Shown: positions 45,225 through 56,664 of the stretch, in pieces
Layout: each line of letters opens with the position of its first letter
Numbering within the stretch: the first letter of the stretch is position 1
NCBI GenBank assembly: GCA_034509755.1
Contig: CM067550.1
Location: 12,579,001 to 12,643,000 of the forward strand
DNA: 64,000 nt
From: Anisodus tanguticus
Lineage: Eukaryota > Streptophyta > Magnoliopsida > Solanales > Solanaceae
Direction of reading: 5' to 3'
Made by a program: the position numbers and the translations under genes
The notes under the pieces: model-generated
Told to the model about the DNA's origin: nothing
Database searches by the model: none
What the model saw: only the letters and a program-made list of their open reading frames with translations

Positions 45225-46031
45225 TTAGGAAATAGCCACCCAAAATGGCTCCCAACTTGGAATCCCTTTATTCCTACTCCCACTTATTTTGCACCTTCTT
45301 GGCCTTGAATACTCTCCTACCCCAATATCACTTCCTAATTTCCTAGTACCATTTTTGCCATCTTTTTCATCTTCTTCTCCATAGCTACATTCGTCGTGTT
45401 TTAACAAGGAAAGCCTAAGCCTACCATTAGAACGTTCAACTTGGAAATTATAGTTGCAAGAAGTGATTGTCACAGCTTTTAATACTAAACGACCGCCTTC
45501 GCGATGAGGCCTAACTTGGACACCTTCATTTCCACTCATTGAAGTTAGAGGAGGTGGAAAACTAGCTGCCCTATTGAATTTTTTCGCGAATTCTCTACAT
45601 TTTGATCGTTCAACTCCGTGAAAATTAGTCTCACTTTCCGACAAGAAAGGAGAGAATTCTTCTATGCTTTCACTAATGTCACTGCCCGTTTCACTTCCTA
45701 AGCTTTCAGTGCACATTTCCAAACTCTTTGTGTTGAGAGAACAGGACTTCACCAGAGGATGAACATAGATTTCGTCCTCTAGATCGCCATTTTTCGAGTA
45801 TTGACAAGGATTTTCTAGTGCTTGGATAAAGCTCCAACCACCAACATTGTCATTTTCTTCATTCTCTTCTTCAATGTCACCTTCTTGTTGAGGTACTTTA
45901 CACTTTTGTAGCAATGTCATAGGTTGCGGGAGATTTGATATAGGAGGAGCTAATTTATTCATTAGAACGCGCGGTTCGAGAAGTGTTGGCTCTAGACAAG
46001 ATTGCAACCCTTGATATAAAGTGGAGGTCAT
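45225..46031 (-). CDS. FANTASTIC FOUR (FAF)-like protein
   Basis: Intact 268-codon single-exon frame and the only convincing host gene here. FAF proteins are plant-specific; in Arabidopsis FAF1-4 limit shoot meristem size and interact with the WUSCHEL/CLAVATA circuit. The N-terminus TLYQGLQSCLEP and RVLMNKLAPPIS is typical of the family and supports the start at 46031. Then come an acidic run (residues about 51-62), GGWSFIQALENP (64-75), a Ser/Glu-rich region (102-133), and the FAF domain at about 150-210 with FPPPLTSMSGNEG and RPHREGGRLVLKAVT. A second acidic stretch (218-224) and a short basic tail follow. Length fits the family and no break is seen. Neighbours are transposons: hAT-B ends about 850 bp downstream, and a MITE lies about 380 bp upstream. 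The FAF assignment is firm; which paralogue it is, and its expression, cannot be told. Confidence 0.93.
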   Translation of the reverse strand: MTSTLYQGLQSCLEPTLLEPRVLMNKLAPPISNLPQPMTLLQKCKVPQQEGDIEEENEENDNVGGWSFIQALENPCQYSKNGDLEDEIYVHPLVKSCSLNTKSLEMCTESLGSETGSDISESIEEFSPFLSESETNFHGVERSKCREFAKKFNRAASFPPPLTSMSGNEGVQVRPHREGGRLVLKAVTITSCNYNFQVERSNGRLRLSLLKHDECSYGEEDEKDGKNGTRKLGSDIGVGEYSRPRRCKISGSRNKGIPSWEPFWVAIS

Positions 46032-46132
46032 GTTGTTTTAGAAACAATATGCTAAAAGAAAAAAGAACAGAACAAGAACAGGGGAAAACAGAGGACTTGG
46101 TCTACTTGTGAAGTTTTTGAGTGTTGACAAAA

Positions 46133-46145
46133 CCATATACTTAAA
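46133..46145 (-). promoter_or_regulatory. Possible TATA-like element of the FAF gene
   Basis: The minus strand reads TTTAAGTATATGG about 100 bp upstream of the FAF start codon. It is a plausible TATA-type core, though not canonical and not proven. Confidence 0.3.
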
Positions 46146-46407
46146 TGAGGATAATGTATTTTATTTTTTTACCTCATTGAACAAAGTTTGGTTTCTAAAT
46201 GTTTCTAAATGCACCTAAGTGATATGGTTTAAGAGGATGGAAAATTGAAGGTAAAAAAGATCAAAAATAAGAACAAGGATAGAGAAAGGGAAGGTAGAGA
46301 ATGGATAGAACATGAAGGAGAAGGGGCAAGGTTAAATTTATAGGACCAAAAAGTAACCACTTGAGGTTTTCTTTTTTTAATTTTTAAATTTATTGGGGGG
46401 TTGAAGG

Positions 46408-46550
46408 CAGTGGCGGAGCCACATGTATCGACACCCCTTCGTCGAAAAATTACACTATGTAGTTGAGTAAAAAAATATATTTTTCTTTTTATGGATTACT
46501 TCTTTATATTTTGACACCTTTTAGTGAAAATTTTGGTTCCATCGCTCATT
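46408..46550. mobile_element. Short MITE-like element with degenerate inverted ends
   Basis: Begins CAGTGGCGGAGCCAC and ends GGTTCCATCGCTCATT, whose complement AATGAGCGATGGAACC is a decayed inverted copy of the start. The word AGTGGCGGAGCCA is a frequent start of short non-autonomous DNA elements in Solanaceae. Flanks GTTGAAGG and ATTCAAGG (overlapping the right end by two bases) are similar but not exact. It lies about 380 bp upstream of the FAF start codon, in its likely promoter region. Confidence 0.55.
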
Positions 46551-47298
46551 CAAGGAAATCTCGGTTTGCAAAGTTGAACTTTTGGTGCCACTAGAATTTA
46601 TTCAGCTTTCACTCTGCCACACAATAAATTGAGAAAGGAACAAAGAAAAGTGGGAAGCTAGAAATAATTTGAAGTTGGACAAAGCTTATTGGTCTTTGTT
46701 TCTTTTATTTTCTCTCTTTTTTTTGGGGGTGAATTTATCATTTTTTTTTCTTCTTTCGCTATCTAAGCTAGAAGACAATGACATTGGCATGTAATATACT
46801 CCAGTTTAAGAATTACTTTTAAAAGATGAATGAATTAAATAACGAGTGGATTTTGGATGGTCGTTGTCTTTTGTCATCCAAAAGTGAGCCAACAAAAAGG
46901 ATTCGTTCTGATATTTTTATTCGTTCTGATATTTTTTTGATAGATATTGCTTTCTTCACCCCCCCCCCCCCCCCCATCTCACTTGTGCTTTCAACCTATT
47001 TCCTTTTTAAACTTGGACTAGGATCAAAACCTAAACCTAAAATTAGTCTTACATCGTTTTAGCAACTTCAACAACGAAGGGAAAAAACTAAAAGTGGAAT
47101 TAAAGTTAAAACTCTAGTAATTCTATTTTGGTCCTACACCGCGTAAATGTCGGATTGGTTATCCATCAATTTTTTCATCCACTAGGCTTTCATCTTTTGT
47201 GGGCGTGAACGTGAACAGTTTGACATTTACCCCTACCTTATATTAATGAGTACATACTCTACTCCTTACAAGCATAAAGAAATAAGAAATATCTTCCT
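46551..47298. other. AT-rich spacer upstream of the FAF gene
   Basis: No gene recognised. Holds a C17 tract (46959-46975). The short frame at 46826-47062 is driven by that tract. Confidence 0.5.
46959..46975 (+). repeat. C17 homopolymer
   Basis: Seventeen consecutive C. Confidence 0.95.
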
Positions 47299-47490
47299 TC
47301 TAAGATGGTATTAATCTTTCTTAGAGAGTATTTCTTATTAATATCAATATATATAGTGTATAATGTAGAATTCTAATACAATAAAAATTCTAGGTTTACC
47401 ATAATTATACATCACTAAATATTTACACAATATATGGGATATATTCTAATTATGGTGTAGGGATTGTGTGGGATATTGTACACGTTAATA
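47299..47490 (-). repeat. Copia-G 3' LTR
   Basis: On the minus strand it starts TATTAACGTGTACAATATCC. Matches 51700-51891 closely (TTTACCATAATTATACATCA and ATTGTACACGTTAATA shared on the plus strand). Confidence 0.9.
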
Positions 47491-47499
47491 CACTCCCTT

Positions 47500-48990
47500 A
47501 GTCAGAGCGGGAGGAGGTCGGACGCTGAGACTGGATATGAAGTCAATGAACAGTTGTCTCGGGAGGCCCCTTCGTGAAGATATTCGCGTACTGATATGAA
47601 GAAGGCACATGCAATACTCTAACATGGCCGAGAGCAACCTTCTCACGACCAAAGTGGATGTTCATCTCAATATGCTTGGTTCGTTGATGCTGAACCGGAT
47701 TGTGAGACAGGTAAATAGCGGATATGTTATCACAGTACACCAGAGACGCTTTACGTAATGGACACTGAAGCTCCAAAAGAAAGTTTCAGAGCCAACAGAT
47801 CTCAGTAACAACATTAGCAACTCATCTATACTCTGCTTCTGCACTCGAACGGGATAATGTGGCTTGCCGCTTGGCCGACTAAGATATGAGATTATCCTCT
47901 AAAAACATACAGTAGCCGGATGTAGAGCGACGTGTGTCCGAACAGTCTGCCCAATCTGCATCTGTATATGATAATAACATATTCGGTGTGCAGGGGTATA
48001 GGTGTAGTCCATAATCAAGTGTGTTCTTAACATATCGAATTATACATTTAAGGACAGTACAACGAGGCTCCCTGGAGGCATGCATAAACAAGCATACCCA
48101 TTTGAACAAAGATAAACAATGTCGGGCCCTCATTTGAAAGTGAGATACCGAAGTGCACCTGCTAGACTCCTATACAGAGTAGGATTTGTCACTGGATTAC
48201 CATCCACGACACTAAGTTTGGATTTCGAATCAACCGGAGTAGATATGATTTTGCAATTTTCCATCTTAGCTATGTGCACGATCTTTTCTGCATACTTATG
48301 CTGGCACAGAAACATAGTGTATGCAGATCTAGTCACTGAGATTCCCAAAAAATAACTCAGCTTCCCCAAATCAGTCATAGCAAATTCATATTTGATCAGT
48401 GCAATAATCTCATTTTTCAACACAACAGTAGAAGTAGTAAGAACAATGTCATCTATATATAATAATAAATAAGCAATGTTATTGTCTCTATAAAAAATAA
48501 AGAGAGTTATCACATTTGATGCATGTAAACCCAATAAGCATAATGAACTGTGCAAAGCGATCATACCACGCTCTAGGGGCCTGTTTTATTCCATAAAGTA
48601 ACTTACGGAAATGGCATACATACTAAGGGGTTGTTTGATGAACAAACTCGGGCGGCTGGTGCATGTAAACAGTTTCTTTTAAATCCATATGGAGAAAAGC
48701 ATTTTTCACATCAAGGTGATGAGTCAGCCAATGCTTTCCCATAGCAATGCTCAGAACTGTGTGAATGGTAGCTAATTTAACAACCGAACTGAATGTCTCA
48801 CAGCAATCAATGCCCTCTTGTGTATTAGTACCATTTGCCACAAGTCCTGCCTTATATCTCTCTAAGTCACCACTATCTCCGTACTTATGATGAAAAAGCC
48901 ACATACAACGGATCACATTCACCCCCTCCGATCGAGGAACCAAATCTCAAGTACGCTGTTTTGTTAAAATATTAAACTCCTCACACATGG
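47500..48990 (-). pseudogene. Copia-G reverse transcriptase and RNase H remnant
   Basis: Read downward from about 48980: LVPRSEGVNVIRCMW (about 48946) and GLVANGTNTQEGIDCCETFS (48860-48800), then HHLDVKNAFLHMDLKETVYM (about 48720). A frameshift near 48600 follows; the region of the active site is intact as LLLYIDDIVLTT at about 48478-48443, then MTDLGKLSYFLGISVT (48382). After a break near 48130 the RNase H part runs through CIIRYVKNTLDYGLH (about 48040), DADWADCSDTRRSTSGYC, and KHIEMNIHFGREKVALG (about 47675) to about 47545. Confidence 0.8.
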
Positions 48991-49800
48991 CCGCATTCTA
49001 ATTCGGGTCCATTTTGGCTAATTTTAGGCTTTTGGGAATATGGGAAATTGTTTAGGTGGACAGGTTAAATTGAACTTTGGGTTTGAAATTTCGTGTTGGG
49101 CATGGATTTCCATATGGTGTGAGGGTGCTGGCTGGTTAAGGGTGTTGGTTGTCGGGTCAGTTGTATTGTGTTGGGTTGGAATCGGGTTTGGCTCAGGTCT
49201 CGGGTTCGGAATGGGGTATCGGTCAGGGAAGGTGGTTTGGTGAGTCATAACAGTGATGATTGGTGGGTTGGATGTCGATCTGGGTGGGTCAATTTCAGTA
49301 TCAGTTGCTGGGTTGGGTCTGGTCGTTGTTCTCGGTATACCAGGACTGGCGGGGGACGGTAAAGAGGGGTACGGTGTTGGAGGTGGAAAGGGTCCGATAA
49401 TGGGGTTGGCTGGCTGGTTACCAGTGATTGGAGCGACTGCGGCTTAGTGGTGAGACTGTGGAGACGACACATGTATTGGGACGCTGACCGGTGTATGTGT
49501 TGAGATGAGTGGCTGAGTGCCGGTAGTGATGGCAATCAACGGTGATGGTAACATATTTGGCTCAGGTGGCAGAGACGCCGACGGGCGGTTTGGGTAGGTA
49601 GTGGTGGGTGACTGTGACGGGGCAGTGGTGCTGGGCTGGCACAGTTCCCGGAGGGTGACGAGAGAGGTCTGACTCGTCTAGAAAATTATAATCCAGTTTT
49701 CAAAACTTTTGGATGTTCAAAAATGAAAATGTGGTCTCGTCAAAGGTGATGTGACGAGAGACGTGAATTTGACGAGTGGACAAGTCATAGCACAGATAGC
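48991..49800 (-). other. Copia-G linker between integrase and RT, degenerate
   Basis: Low-complexity Pro/Thr/Ser-coding sequence on the minus strand (CCAACC and CCCACC words), the position of the variable linker. Frames on the plus strand (49040-49447) are shadows of it. Confidence 0.6.
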
Positions 49801-50990
49801 CCCTATCATTCGGCGGGAATCCTAAGAAGACACACGGAGTGGTGCGGGGGGCTAATTTGTGAGGGGCGGTGGAAGCGAGGTTTGGATAGCATAGGCAACC
49901 GAATATCCGAAGGTGATCATATTAGGAAATCCAACGGTGTAAGATTTCGGTTGGAGTCATATTATGAAAGTTACTGGTGGGAAAATTATTAAGGACGTAT
50001 TCTACCATTTTGACTACATAGAACCAAAAAGAAGGCGAGAGAGAGGCATGAAATAGAAAATTGCGAACCATGTTATTTATGGTGTGAATGATACGTTCTG
50101 CTTTGCCATTTTAAGGGGACGTGTGAGGACATGAAAATCAAAAAACCATGCCATTATTTTTGGAAAATTTTTGAAACGCAAAATTGTTAAATTCACGGCC
50201 ATTATCACATTGGAAAGATTTTATGGCTCTTTCAAATTGCGTTTTGATAAAAGTGCAAAATTAAAGAAATTTGGTAAAGACTTCCTACTTGAATTTTAGT
50301 GGATAAATCCAGATAAAATGAGAGTAATAATCCAATAAAACGAGATAATATTTATGACACAGGGAGCTCGTAATATGGAATGTCCACAAATTAGCATGAA
50401 CAATATCAAATGGAGCAAACGTAACACTGACAGATGAATTAAAAGGAAATCGAACATGTTTGCCTAATTGACAAGAAACGCAGTTTTGGGAAAGTTTCTC
50501 AATACACTGAATAAATTTATTGCTTCTAAGAAAATTAAAAATATGAGCTTTGGGTGTCCAAGCCTATTGTGCCAAATTGACGAAGACAGAGCAGCTAGGG
50601 CGGTGTGTGAGCAGGAATTGGCAGCGGAAGAGGGTGTGAATGGATATAGGTCCCTTGTACTATTGCATCTCGTAAGAGGTGTCCCCGTACATAGATCCTT
50701 CACGGTAAAACCAAAAGGATCAAAATCAACAGACACAGAATTGTTACGAGTAAATTTCCTAATAGAGATTAAATTTTTTATGATGTTCGGGACATAAAGG
50801 ACTTTATTTAGGGAGAAGAGTGGTTAAGGTGGCTGAGTGTATGCGTTACCATAGTCCTGAATTGGAATGCGGTGACCATTGCCAACTATAATAAATTGAG
50901 GAGACTTTAAATAAAATAATTGGGAAAGATTATCTGCAGACGGGGTGAGGTGAGATGTGGCTCCCGAACTCATGTACCAATTTTCATCGG
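49800..50990 (-). pseudogene. Copia-G protease and integrase remnant
   Basis: The protease region is near 50985-50930: the minus strand reads WYMSSGATSHLT-like residues, so the catalytic Asp of DTGA appears lost. GAG_pre-integrase lies in the frame 50736-50464 (DFDPFGFTVKDLCTGTPLTR, then WHNRLGHPK). Integrase relics at about 50440-49800 include the second Asp region (QCDNGREF-like, near 50215), the Glu region near 50100 (complement of ATGGCAAAGCAGAACG), and the CVFLGFPP-like region near 49840. Stops and shifts throughout. Confidence 0.7.
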
Positions 50991-51023
50991 GCTGCTACAA
51001 ATTTAAACTGCTGAAAGCCTGGC

Positions 51024-51748
51024 CTAAATCAGTGGGGGGCCATACCAGAGGCGGGTTGTTGTAAGTGGGCCTGCATGAGATGGGCCTACTGATGGAAGGG
51101 GATGGGCCGAGGACTTGGGGTGGGGCCCAATAACCCTTGTTGTTGAAAAAGGTATTGGGTCATGGGTTGCATGTTGACAGGGGCCCAAGTCCCGTGATGT
51201 TGTGGAATGGACTGGGCTGTCCAGTAGCTGAAATTTGAGGGGGCTGCGGTTGGTTGGTTTGGTTTGAACCGCGGCCTCCTCTCCCACGCCCTTTGCCACC
51301 TCGTCCCGCGGCCTCCTCTCCCACGCCCTTTGCCACCTCGTCCACCACTGCGTCCCTTACTACCTTTGCCGTCACCGCCGCCACCCTGCTGATGGTTGTT
51401 GTTCATCGGTGGTTGACCGGCAATAGGAGCGGCGAGTGTTGCGGTTGTGTCAGCCGTTAACGCCTTTTGATTATGTTCGTCCTGTTTAGCACGTCGGGTT
51501 TCTTCCAACAATAACTGCGAACGAGCCTTGTTGAAGCTGGATAAGGGATCAGCTTGTTGTATCATCATGGCTAGGGTATCATATTCACCTTTTGGTAGAC
51601 CAGCGACTAATTGGAGAACCATTTTTATTTCGGAAACAGGCGTTCCTACGTTTGATAATTGGTCGGCCAATAGTTTCAACTGCTTACAATATTCAGACAT
51701 GTTAGATTGTATTAATCTCCTTTGGGTAGTCTTTCTCATTAATATCAA
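51024..51748 (-). pseudogene. Copia-G gag, 5' half missing, frame opens in the LTR
   Basis: The open frame 51748-51086 starts inside the 5' LTR (MILMRKTTQRRLIQSN is LTR sequence) and continues without a break into the gag core at MSEYCKQLKLLADQ (51700 downward), then NVGTPVSEIKMVLQLVAG and LLLEETRRAKQDEHNQ. The C-terminus is Gly/Arg/Lys-rich (GGGGDGKGSKGRSGGRGG, about 51385-51330) with a duplicated GGKGRGRGG block, as expected for RNA binding. The fusion arose by deletion of the primer site and of the gag N-terminus. Protein length 220 codons; no CCHC knuckle. Confidence 0.8.
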
Positions 51749-51891
51749 TATATATAGTGTTCAATGTAGAACCCTAATACAATAAGAATCACAGGTTTAC
51801 CATAATTATACATCACTAAATATTTACACAATATATGGAATATATTCTAATTATAGTGTAGGGATTGTGTGGGATATTGTACACGTTAATA
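51700..51891 (-). repeat. Copia-G 5' LTR
   Basis: Outer edge TATTAACG at 51891 abuts the TTCCT duplication. Inner edge ends CTAACA at 51700 and is followed immediately by gag sequence rather than a primer-binding site. Confidence 0.88.
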
Positions 51892-51896
51892 TTCCT

Positions 51897-52954
51897 TTTT
51901 TTTTTGCTTATCTTCCAATATGTGTGTCTCATCTCAACTATTTAAAAGAAAAAAGAGAACCAACATTGTATTTTGTTTGAGATTTAATTTATTTATATAC
52001 TGATAATATTGTAAAAGAAAATCTACTCAATGTGTTAATCTAATATGTTATAGTAGGTTGTTTTCTTTATTTTTTAAATAACTAACTTTACATGTTATGA
52101 ATAATTAACTATAATGCTCTTTCCCTGTCAAAATGAATGTCTTCTTAGCTTTTTTTTTAATCAAAAAAAGTATTCACTTAGAAAATCAAGAAATAATTAA
52201 CCTAATTCTTCAAAAATTTCCCTTATGTACATATACGTAAAAGTCTTTAAATTGCTACAATTTTCTATGATCTCATTAAATATGTTCAACATTTGGTTAT
52301 TCCAAGTTTGACTGCTATTCAAATTTTTTTCCATTCCACGTTTTTTCACAGATTCCAAGTTTGGCTCACTTATGGTTTGGTCTAGGCATTTAAAATTTAT
52401 TCAAGGCGTGTGATGATCGAGAGTTATAAATTCCAGATTTTATGCTTTATACTTCATGTAAAAGAAAATTAAAGGAGTGAATTGAGAGGTTTTGAAATTC
52501 CATGGATAACAAATTATGGTGGTAAATATTGAAAATTTTGGCTCCATTTGATATGTCAGAGACGTTTTGAAATTTTATTTTGGATATTGAACCATCTACC
52601 AGTTTGAGAAGAGAAGTTTAATGGTTTATTTCTTCTTACTGCTTCGGTAAGTGCCGTAATTTAGTAGCACTTTTGATCATTGCAATTATGTCCATAAGTA
52701 CTGATTAGTTAATGTTAGTGATAAGTGATCAAGTTCCACTGTTTCAAGTTTAATACTTATGGAAATCTTAAGTAGGGATAGTTTAGTCAAATCACATATA
52801 TTTTTTTAGGAGTAAATATTTTTTAAGGGGTGTAAACACTCTTTTTTAATTCCGAGGGAGTAATCTTTTATATGACTTAATTGTGTAAAGAGTGTGTCTC
52901 AAATACTAATAGCATCAGTATTTGTTTTTGTTACATATAAATAGCATTATCAAA
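51897..52954. other. AT-rich spacer, no gene seen
   Basis: Has words resembling decayed Stowaway-type MITE ends (CTCTTTCCCTGTCAAAATGA near 52119 and TTCCGAGGGAGTAAT near 52851), but no clear element can be defined. No credible frame. Confidence 0.4.
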
Positions 52955-53521
52955 GGTGAATCTATGGCTGGCCAGTGGGCCAGGTCGGCCCGGTCTTGGC
53001 CCGACACAGCCCTACTCCCGTCCCGGTCTCGCACCCGATCCCGCCCGAAATTCCCCCTTTGCACAAATACCGTTGCACCAACGACCATTTTACATTTTGG
53101 CCATTGTGCAACAGCTATTTTTTGTCTCCCCCTATCCCTTAATATTTATTTTTAACCCATAAGTTATTATATTTATACTTTAACCCAATTTTTCAACTAT
53201 AAATACTTCATTGTCTCTTCATCTTTCTCACAAAACTTCTTACAATCTCTCTAATCTCTCAATCTATCTCTCTACAAGTCTACATTGTCTACTAAATATT
53301 GAATTTTATTTATTCATTGGGAGTGAAGTTGGCAACTAGTTTGAGGATCTTCCATCGAGCAAAGTTTCAATTTTCAACCTTTCGATTACACGTCGGCGTT
53401 TGGTACATTCGTTCCTTGATTAAATTATTATTGTCTGTTTATTTTATTTAGCGCACTTAATTTCATTTACTTTAATTATTTATTAGTATAATTATAAATT
53501 TATAATAGAGGATTTAAACAT

Positions 53522-56500
53522 ATGCTTACGGGTAGGGGTCAGGCTTCTTCTAGTAGAAGTAATAAGGGCAAGGGTACTTCTTCTACTCATCCTATTTCTA
53601 GACATAATCATATTCCTACACAGGATGATTTTGTTGATACTGAACATTTTCCTACAATACCATTAGATTTAGACGATTAGCTATTTTCTGAAACTCAAGA
53701 AGACTTTAATTTAGACGATGTACACCCACTAATGTAGATGACAACACACCCATTAGTGCACCTTCAACTGAAATGCATCTTATTCCCCCTAGTATGAGAC
53801 GAGGTCCAGCAAAACGACCATTAAAATCAGATGCATGGACATTTTTTGATAGGGACTAGGGCTGGCAATTTCACCCTAACCCGATGGATATCTGATCCAC
53901 CCGACCCTATTATATGGACGAAAAACCGATAAAACAAGGATTTTAATCGAGTAACGAATGGATCGGGTCGGATTCGGGTGGACATACATCCAACCCATCA
54001 CCCGATTTACCACCCGACCCATCCATCCACTCGTTCATAAATTAATTATTTTTTGTGTAGTTCAGTGATAACATACCCCTGACTCATGTCGTTACTAGTA
54101 CTTGGTTTTATTTCCAATAGTTGTCTTTGTTTTTCTAAAGTGAATGGAAATTCATTTTCAATTTCAACATGACAATAACGATGATTCCTAGTATCAAAAA
54201 TGTTATTTTTGTACTACGTTATACATAATTGACATTTTCTATGTTGAACATCACTCTATATATGACTATAACTGTTAGCAATATAATAGGTTGAGGAATA
54301 TTACAATGGTATCAAGATCAAATTATAATGGTAAAGCAAGATAGTATGAAAAGCAAGATAGTATGAAAACTGAAAAATAAACCAAAAGTACCAAACTGAT
54401 TGTGCTATAATTTTCATCTGCGAAGCACCCGATTCACCCGTGGATGATGGGTGGATCGGATGTGGATGAAGAAAAAATAGGGTGATGGATGGGTCGGGTA
54501 GTGGATGGATGGTTGGTGGGTGGAAGCGGATTGAGCTCCACCTGATCCACCTCTGATCCATTGCCACCCCTAATAGGGACGTAGAGAATCAAGTAGCTAG
54601 ATGTAAAATTTGTAAAGATGTTTTAAAATTTAAAACTGAAAAAGGTCACGGTGGGACGGGGGGTTTAATGAGACACGTAGCAATGGCTCATCCAGCTAGG
54701 TATGCCCAATACGAGGCTTCAAAGCTAGGTGCGCAAACGCCCGCTCCATCGGGACAATGTTGACATACTGTCCCGGATCAAGTACAGGGTCAAATTAAGC
54801 CCACGACGGGGGGAATTGTAGGCCCGAATTACAATAAACATAGAGATAGGGAAGCAAATAGCAAAATTAGTTGTTGTGGAGGGTTTGCCTTTTTCATTTC
54901 CTTCATCTCCCGGTTTTATTCATTACATTAGAGATATGTATAATTCTGCTTTTAACGGTTTTCCTACATCAATTGTTAAGAGAGATGTATTTAAATTTGC
55001 ACATGAATATCAACAGTATTGACGTTATTCATTATATCATTTTAATGGCAAAGTGGCTATCACTTCTGATATAGGTCGTAGTACTAACGGTCATGATTAT
55101 TTAACGGTAACATGTCATTGGATAGATTATAAATGGTCTATGCAAAAACGTATCTTAGTGTATAGATATATAGATGATAGGCACACTGGTACTTTTATTG
55201 CAGAAAATATTTATCAAGTGTGCGATTATTACGGAATAACTGGAAAAAAATTGACTATTACATTAGATAACGCTTCTTCTAACAATTATGTTATTACAAT
55301 TTTAAAAAATAGTTTAACTCCATCTTTTTCATATCATTTTCATATAAAATGTGCATGTCATATATATAACTTAGTTGTAAATGATGGTCTATCACTTTTT
55401 AAAGACATTCTTAGTAAATTACAATTTGCTATAAACTTTATTTTTAAAAATAATAGAATACAACGAAGAAAAGAATATAAAAAAACTTGTCACGATTGCC
55501 AACTACCTTATAGAAAAATTCCAGAAGAAGTACCCACTAGGTGAAATTCTTTATATGAGCATCTATTTGTTGCTTATGACTATAGAAAACCTATAACCTT
55601 ATTTTTTAACTCTCATAATCAAAATTCAGTTGATATGGTTGTAGATAGCGATTGGGGGGAAAATTTCAAACTTATTGTAATTTTAGAGAAATTTTTTCAA
55701 GCAACAAAAGAATTTTCGGTATTTATTATCCTACTATTTCAACTATGTTGTTTTATATAGCTCTAATATTTTTACTGCTTAATGAATATATGGATAAACC
55801 AGCTTATAAGGCAGCTATTAAAAAATATTTATCAAAATAACAAAATATTTTACTCCTATTCCCACTATTTATATTATTGGTGTTATATTAAATTCGACTA
55901 TTAAAATAGACGGTACTAAATCACTTATTGAAACTATTTACGATTGTATAGCATTACTACCACCTCCAAGTCCCAAAAATCTAAATCACCCACTACCTAT
56001 TGAACAAACTAAAGAAGAAGTGTTGTATAGCATAGAAGACGAATGCAAAAAAGTATATAGGTTTTACCAACAAGAAAGTGCTAGCAACCTGCCGGCTTCT
56101 ATACCATCTTCTTCTTCTTCAACACAACCTCACAAAAGACATGTTGTTTCTGCGGCTAGTATTGAAAGCCTCAGAAATAGAATGTGCGGTCGTACCGCTA
56201 CTAACCAAATTAGCGAGTTTGATATTTTTGTTTTGCAGGATTCTGTACCGTACCAAGCAGTTCTCAATAAAGAAGGACGTGAAGACTTGCTGAAATACTG
56301 GAGGGGGAATGATAAGACATTTTCGACACTTTCAATGATGGCCCGAGATGTTTTGAACATTCAAGTGTCATCAACGGCGTCTGAAAGCGCTTTTTCTGTC
56401 GGCGGATATCAAATAGGAGAGCACAGACACTCATTAGCCGGAGACAGCTTGGAGATTGTAGTATTATTCAGAGATTGGATACGAGCGGAGTGGAGAAGGT

Positions 56501-56664
56501 GCGGTCAACCGGAGATCAACGAAGAAGAAGATGAAAACTACAACGAAATCTTATTCGAATGTGGTGGAAGCGACGTGGAGCAATTTGACCAACAAATACC
56601 AATTTCAATCGAAGAACCACAGGAAATTATCGAGAAACTAGAACAAGTTTATTTCAAAATGTAA
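53522..56664 (+). pseudogene. hAT-C transposase, interrupted by a hAT MITE
   Basis: ATG at 53522. N-terminal Ser/Gly-rich and acidic parts have a TAG near 53678. The BED finger is split by the nested element at 53857-54572 and resumes with CKICKDVLKF and GLMRHVAMAH (about 54600-54690), so zinc ligands remain. The core lies at about 54870-55540, with a TGA near 55020, then DIGRSTNGHDYLTVTCHWID and LDNASSNN (about 55265). A TGA at 55542-55544 replaces the RWNS Trp. A shift near 55655 follows. From 56020 to 56664 the frame is intact for 214 codons: Ser-rich linker, FDIFVLQDSVPYQ, LLKYWRGNDKTF, MARDVLNIQ, SSTASESAFSVGGYQIG (dimerisation, probable catalytic Glu), and an acidic C-terminus ending YFKM. 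Confidence 0.88.
53857..54572. mobile_element. Nested non-autonomous hAT element, exact 8-bp duplication
   Basis: 716-bp element inserted in the BED-finger coding sequence of hAT-C. Ends TAGGGCTGGCAA and TTGCCACCCCTA are inverted repeats with one mismatch. The target duplication ATAGGGAC (53849-53856 and 54573-54580) is exact, and the uninterrupted reading is seen in hAT-A near 24288. Terminal parts are rich in CACCCGACCC and GGATCGGGTGG words. No transposase is coded. Its ends differ from those of hAT-A to D, so it belongs to another hAT group. Confidence 0.97.

Larger units (their letters stand above)
47299..51891 (-). mobile_element. Copia-G: degenerate Ty1/copia element
   Basis: 4.6-kb minus-strand element with an exact 5-bp target duplication TTCCT (47294-47298 and 51892-51896). 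Both LTRs are 192 bp. The polypurine tract reads AAGGGAGTG on the minus strand, right before the 3' LTR start TATTAACGTG. Order on the minus strand is gag, protease, integrase, reverse transcriptase, RNase H. The primer-binding site and the first half of gag are deleted: gag continues directly from the end of the 5' LTR. Same family as Copia-E. Confidence 0.93.

Noticed and set aside
52118..52866. Possible 750-bp Stowaway element
   Set aside because: Only vague similarity of the two ends and no TA duplication that could be fixed.
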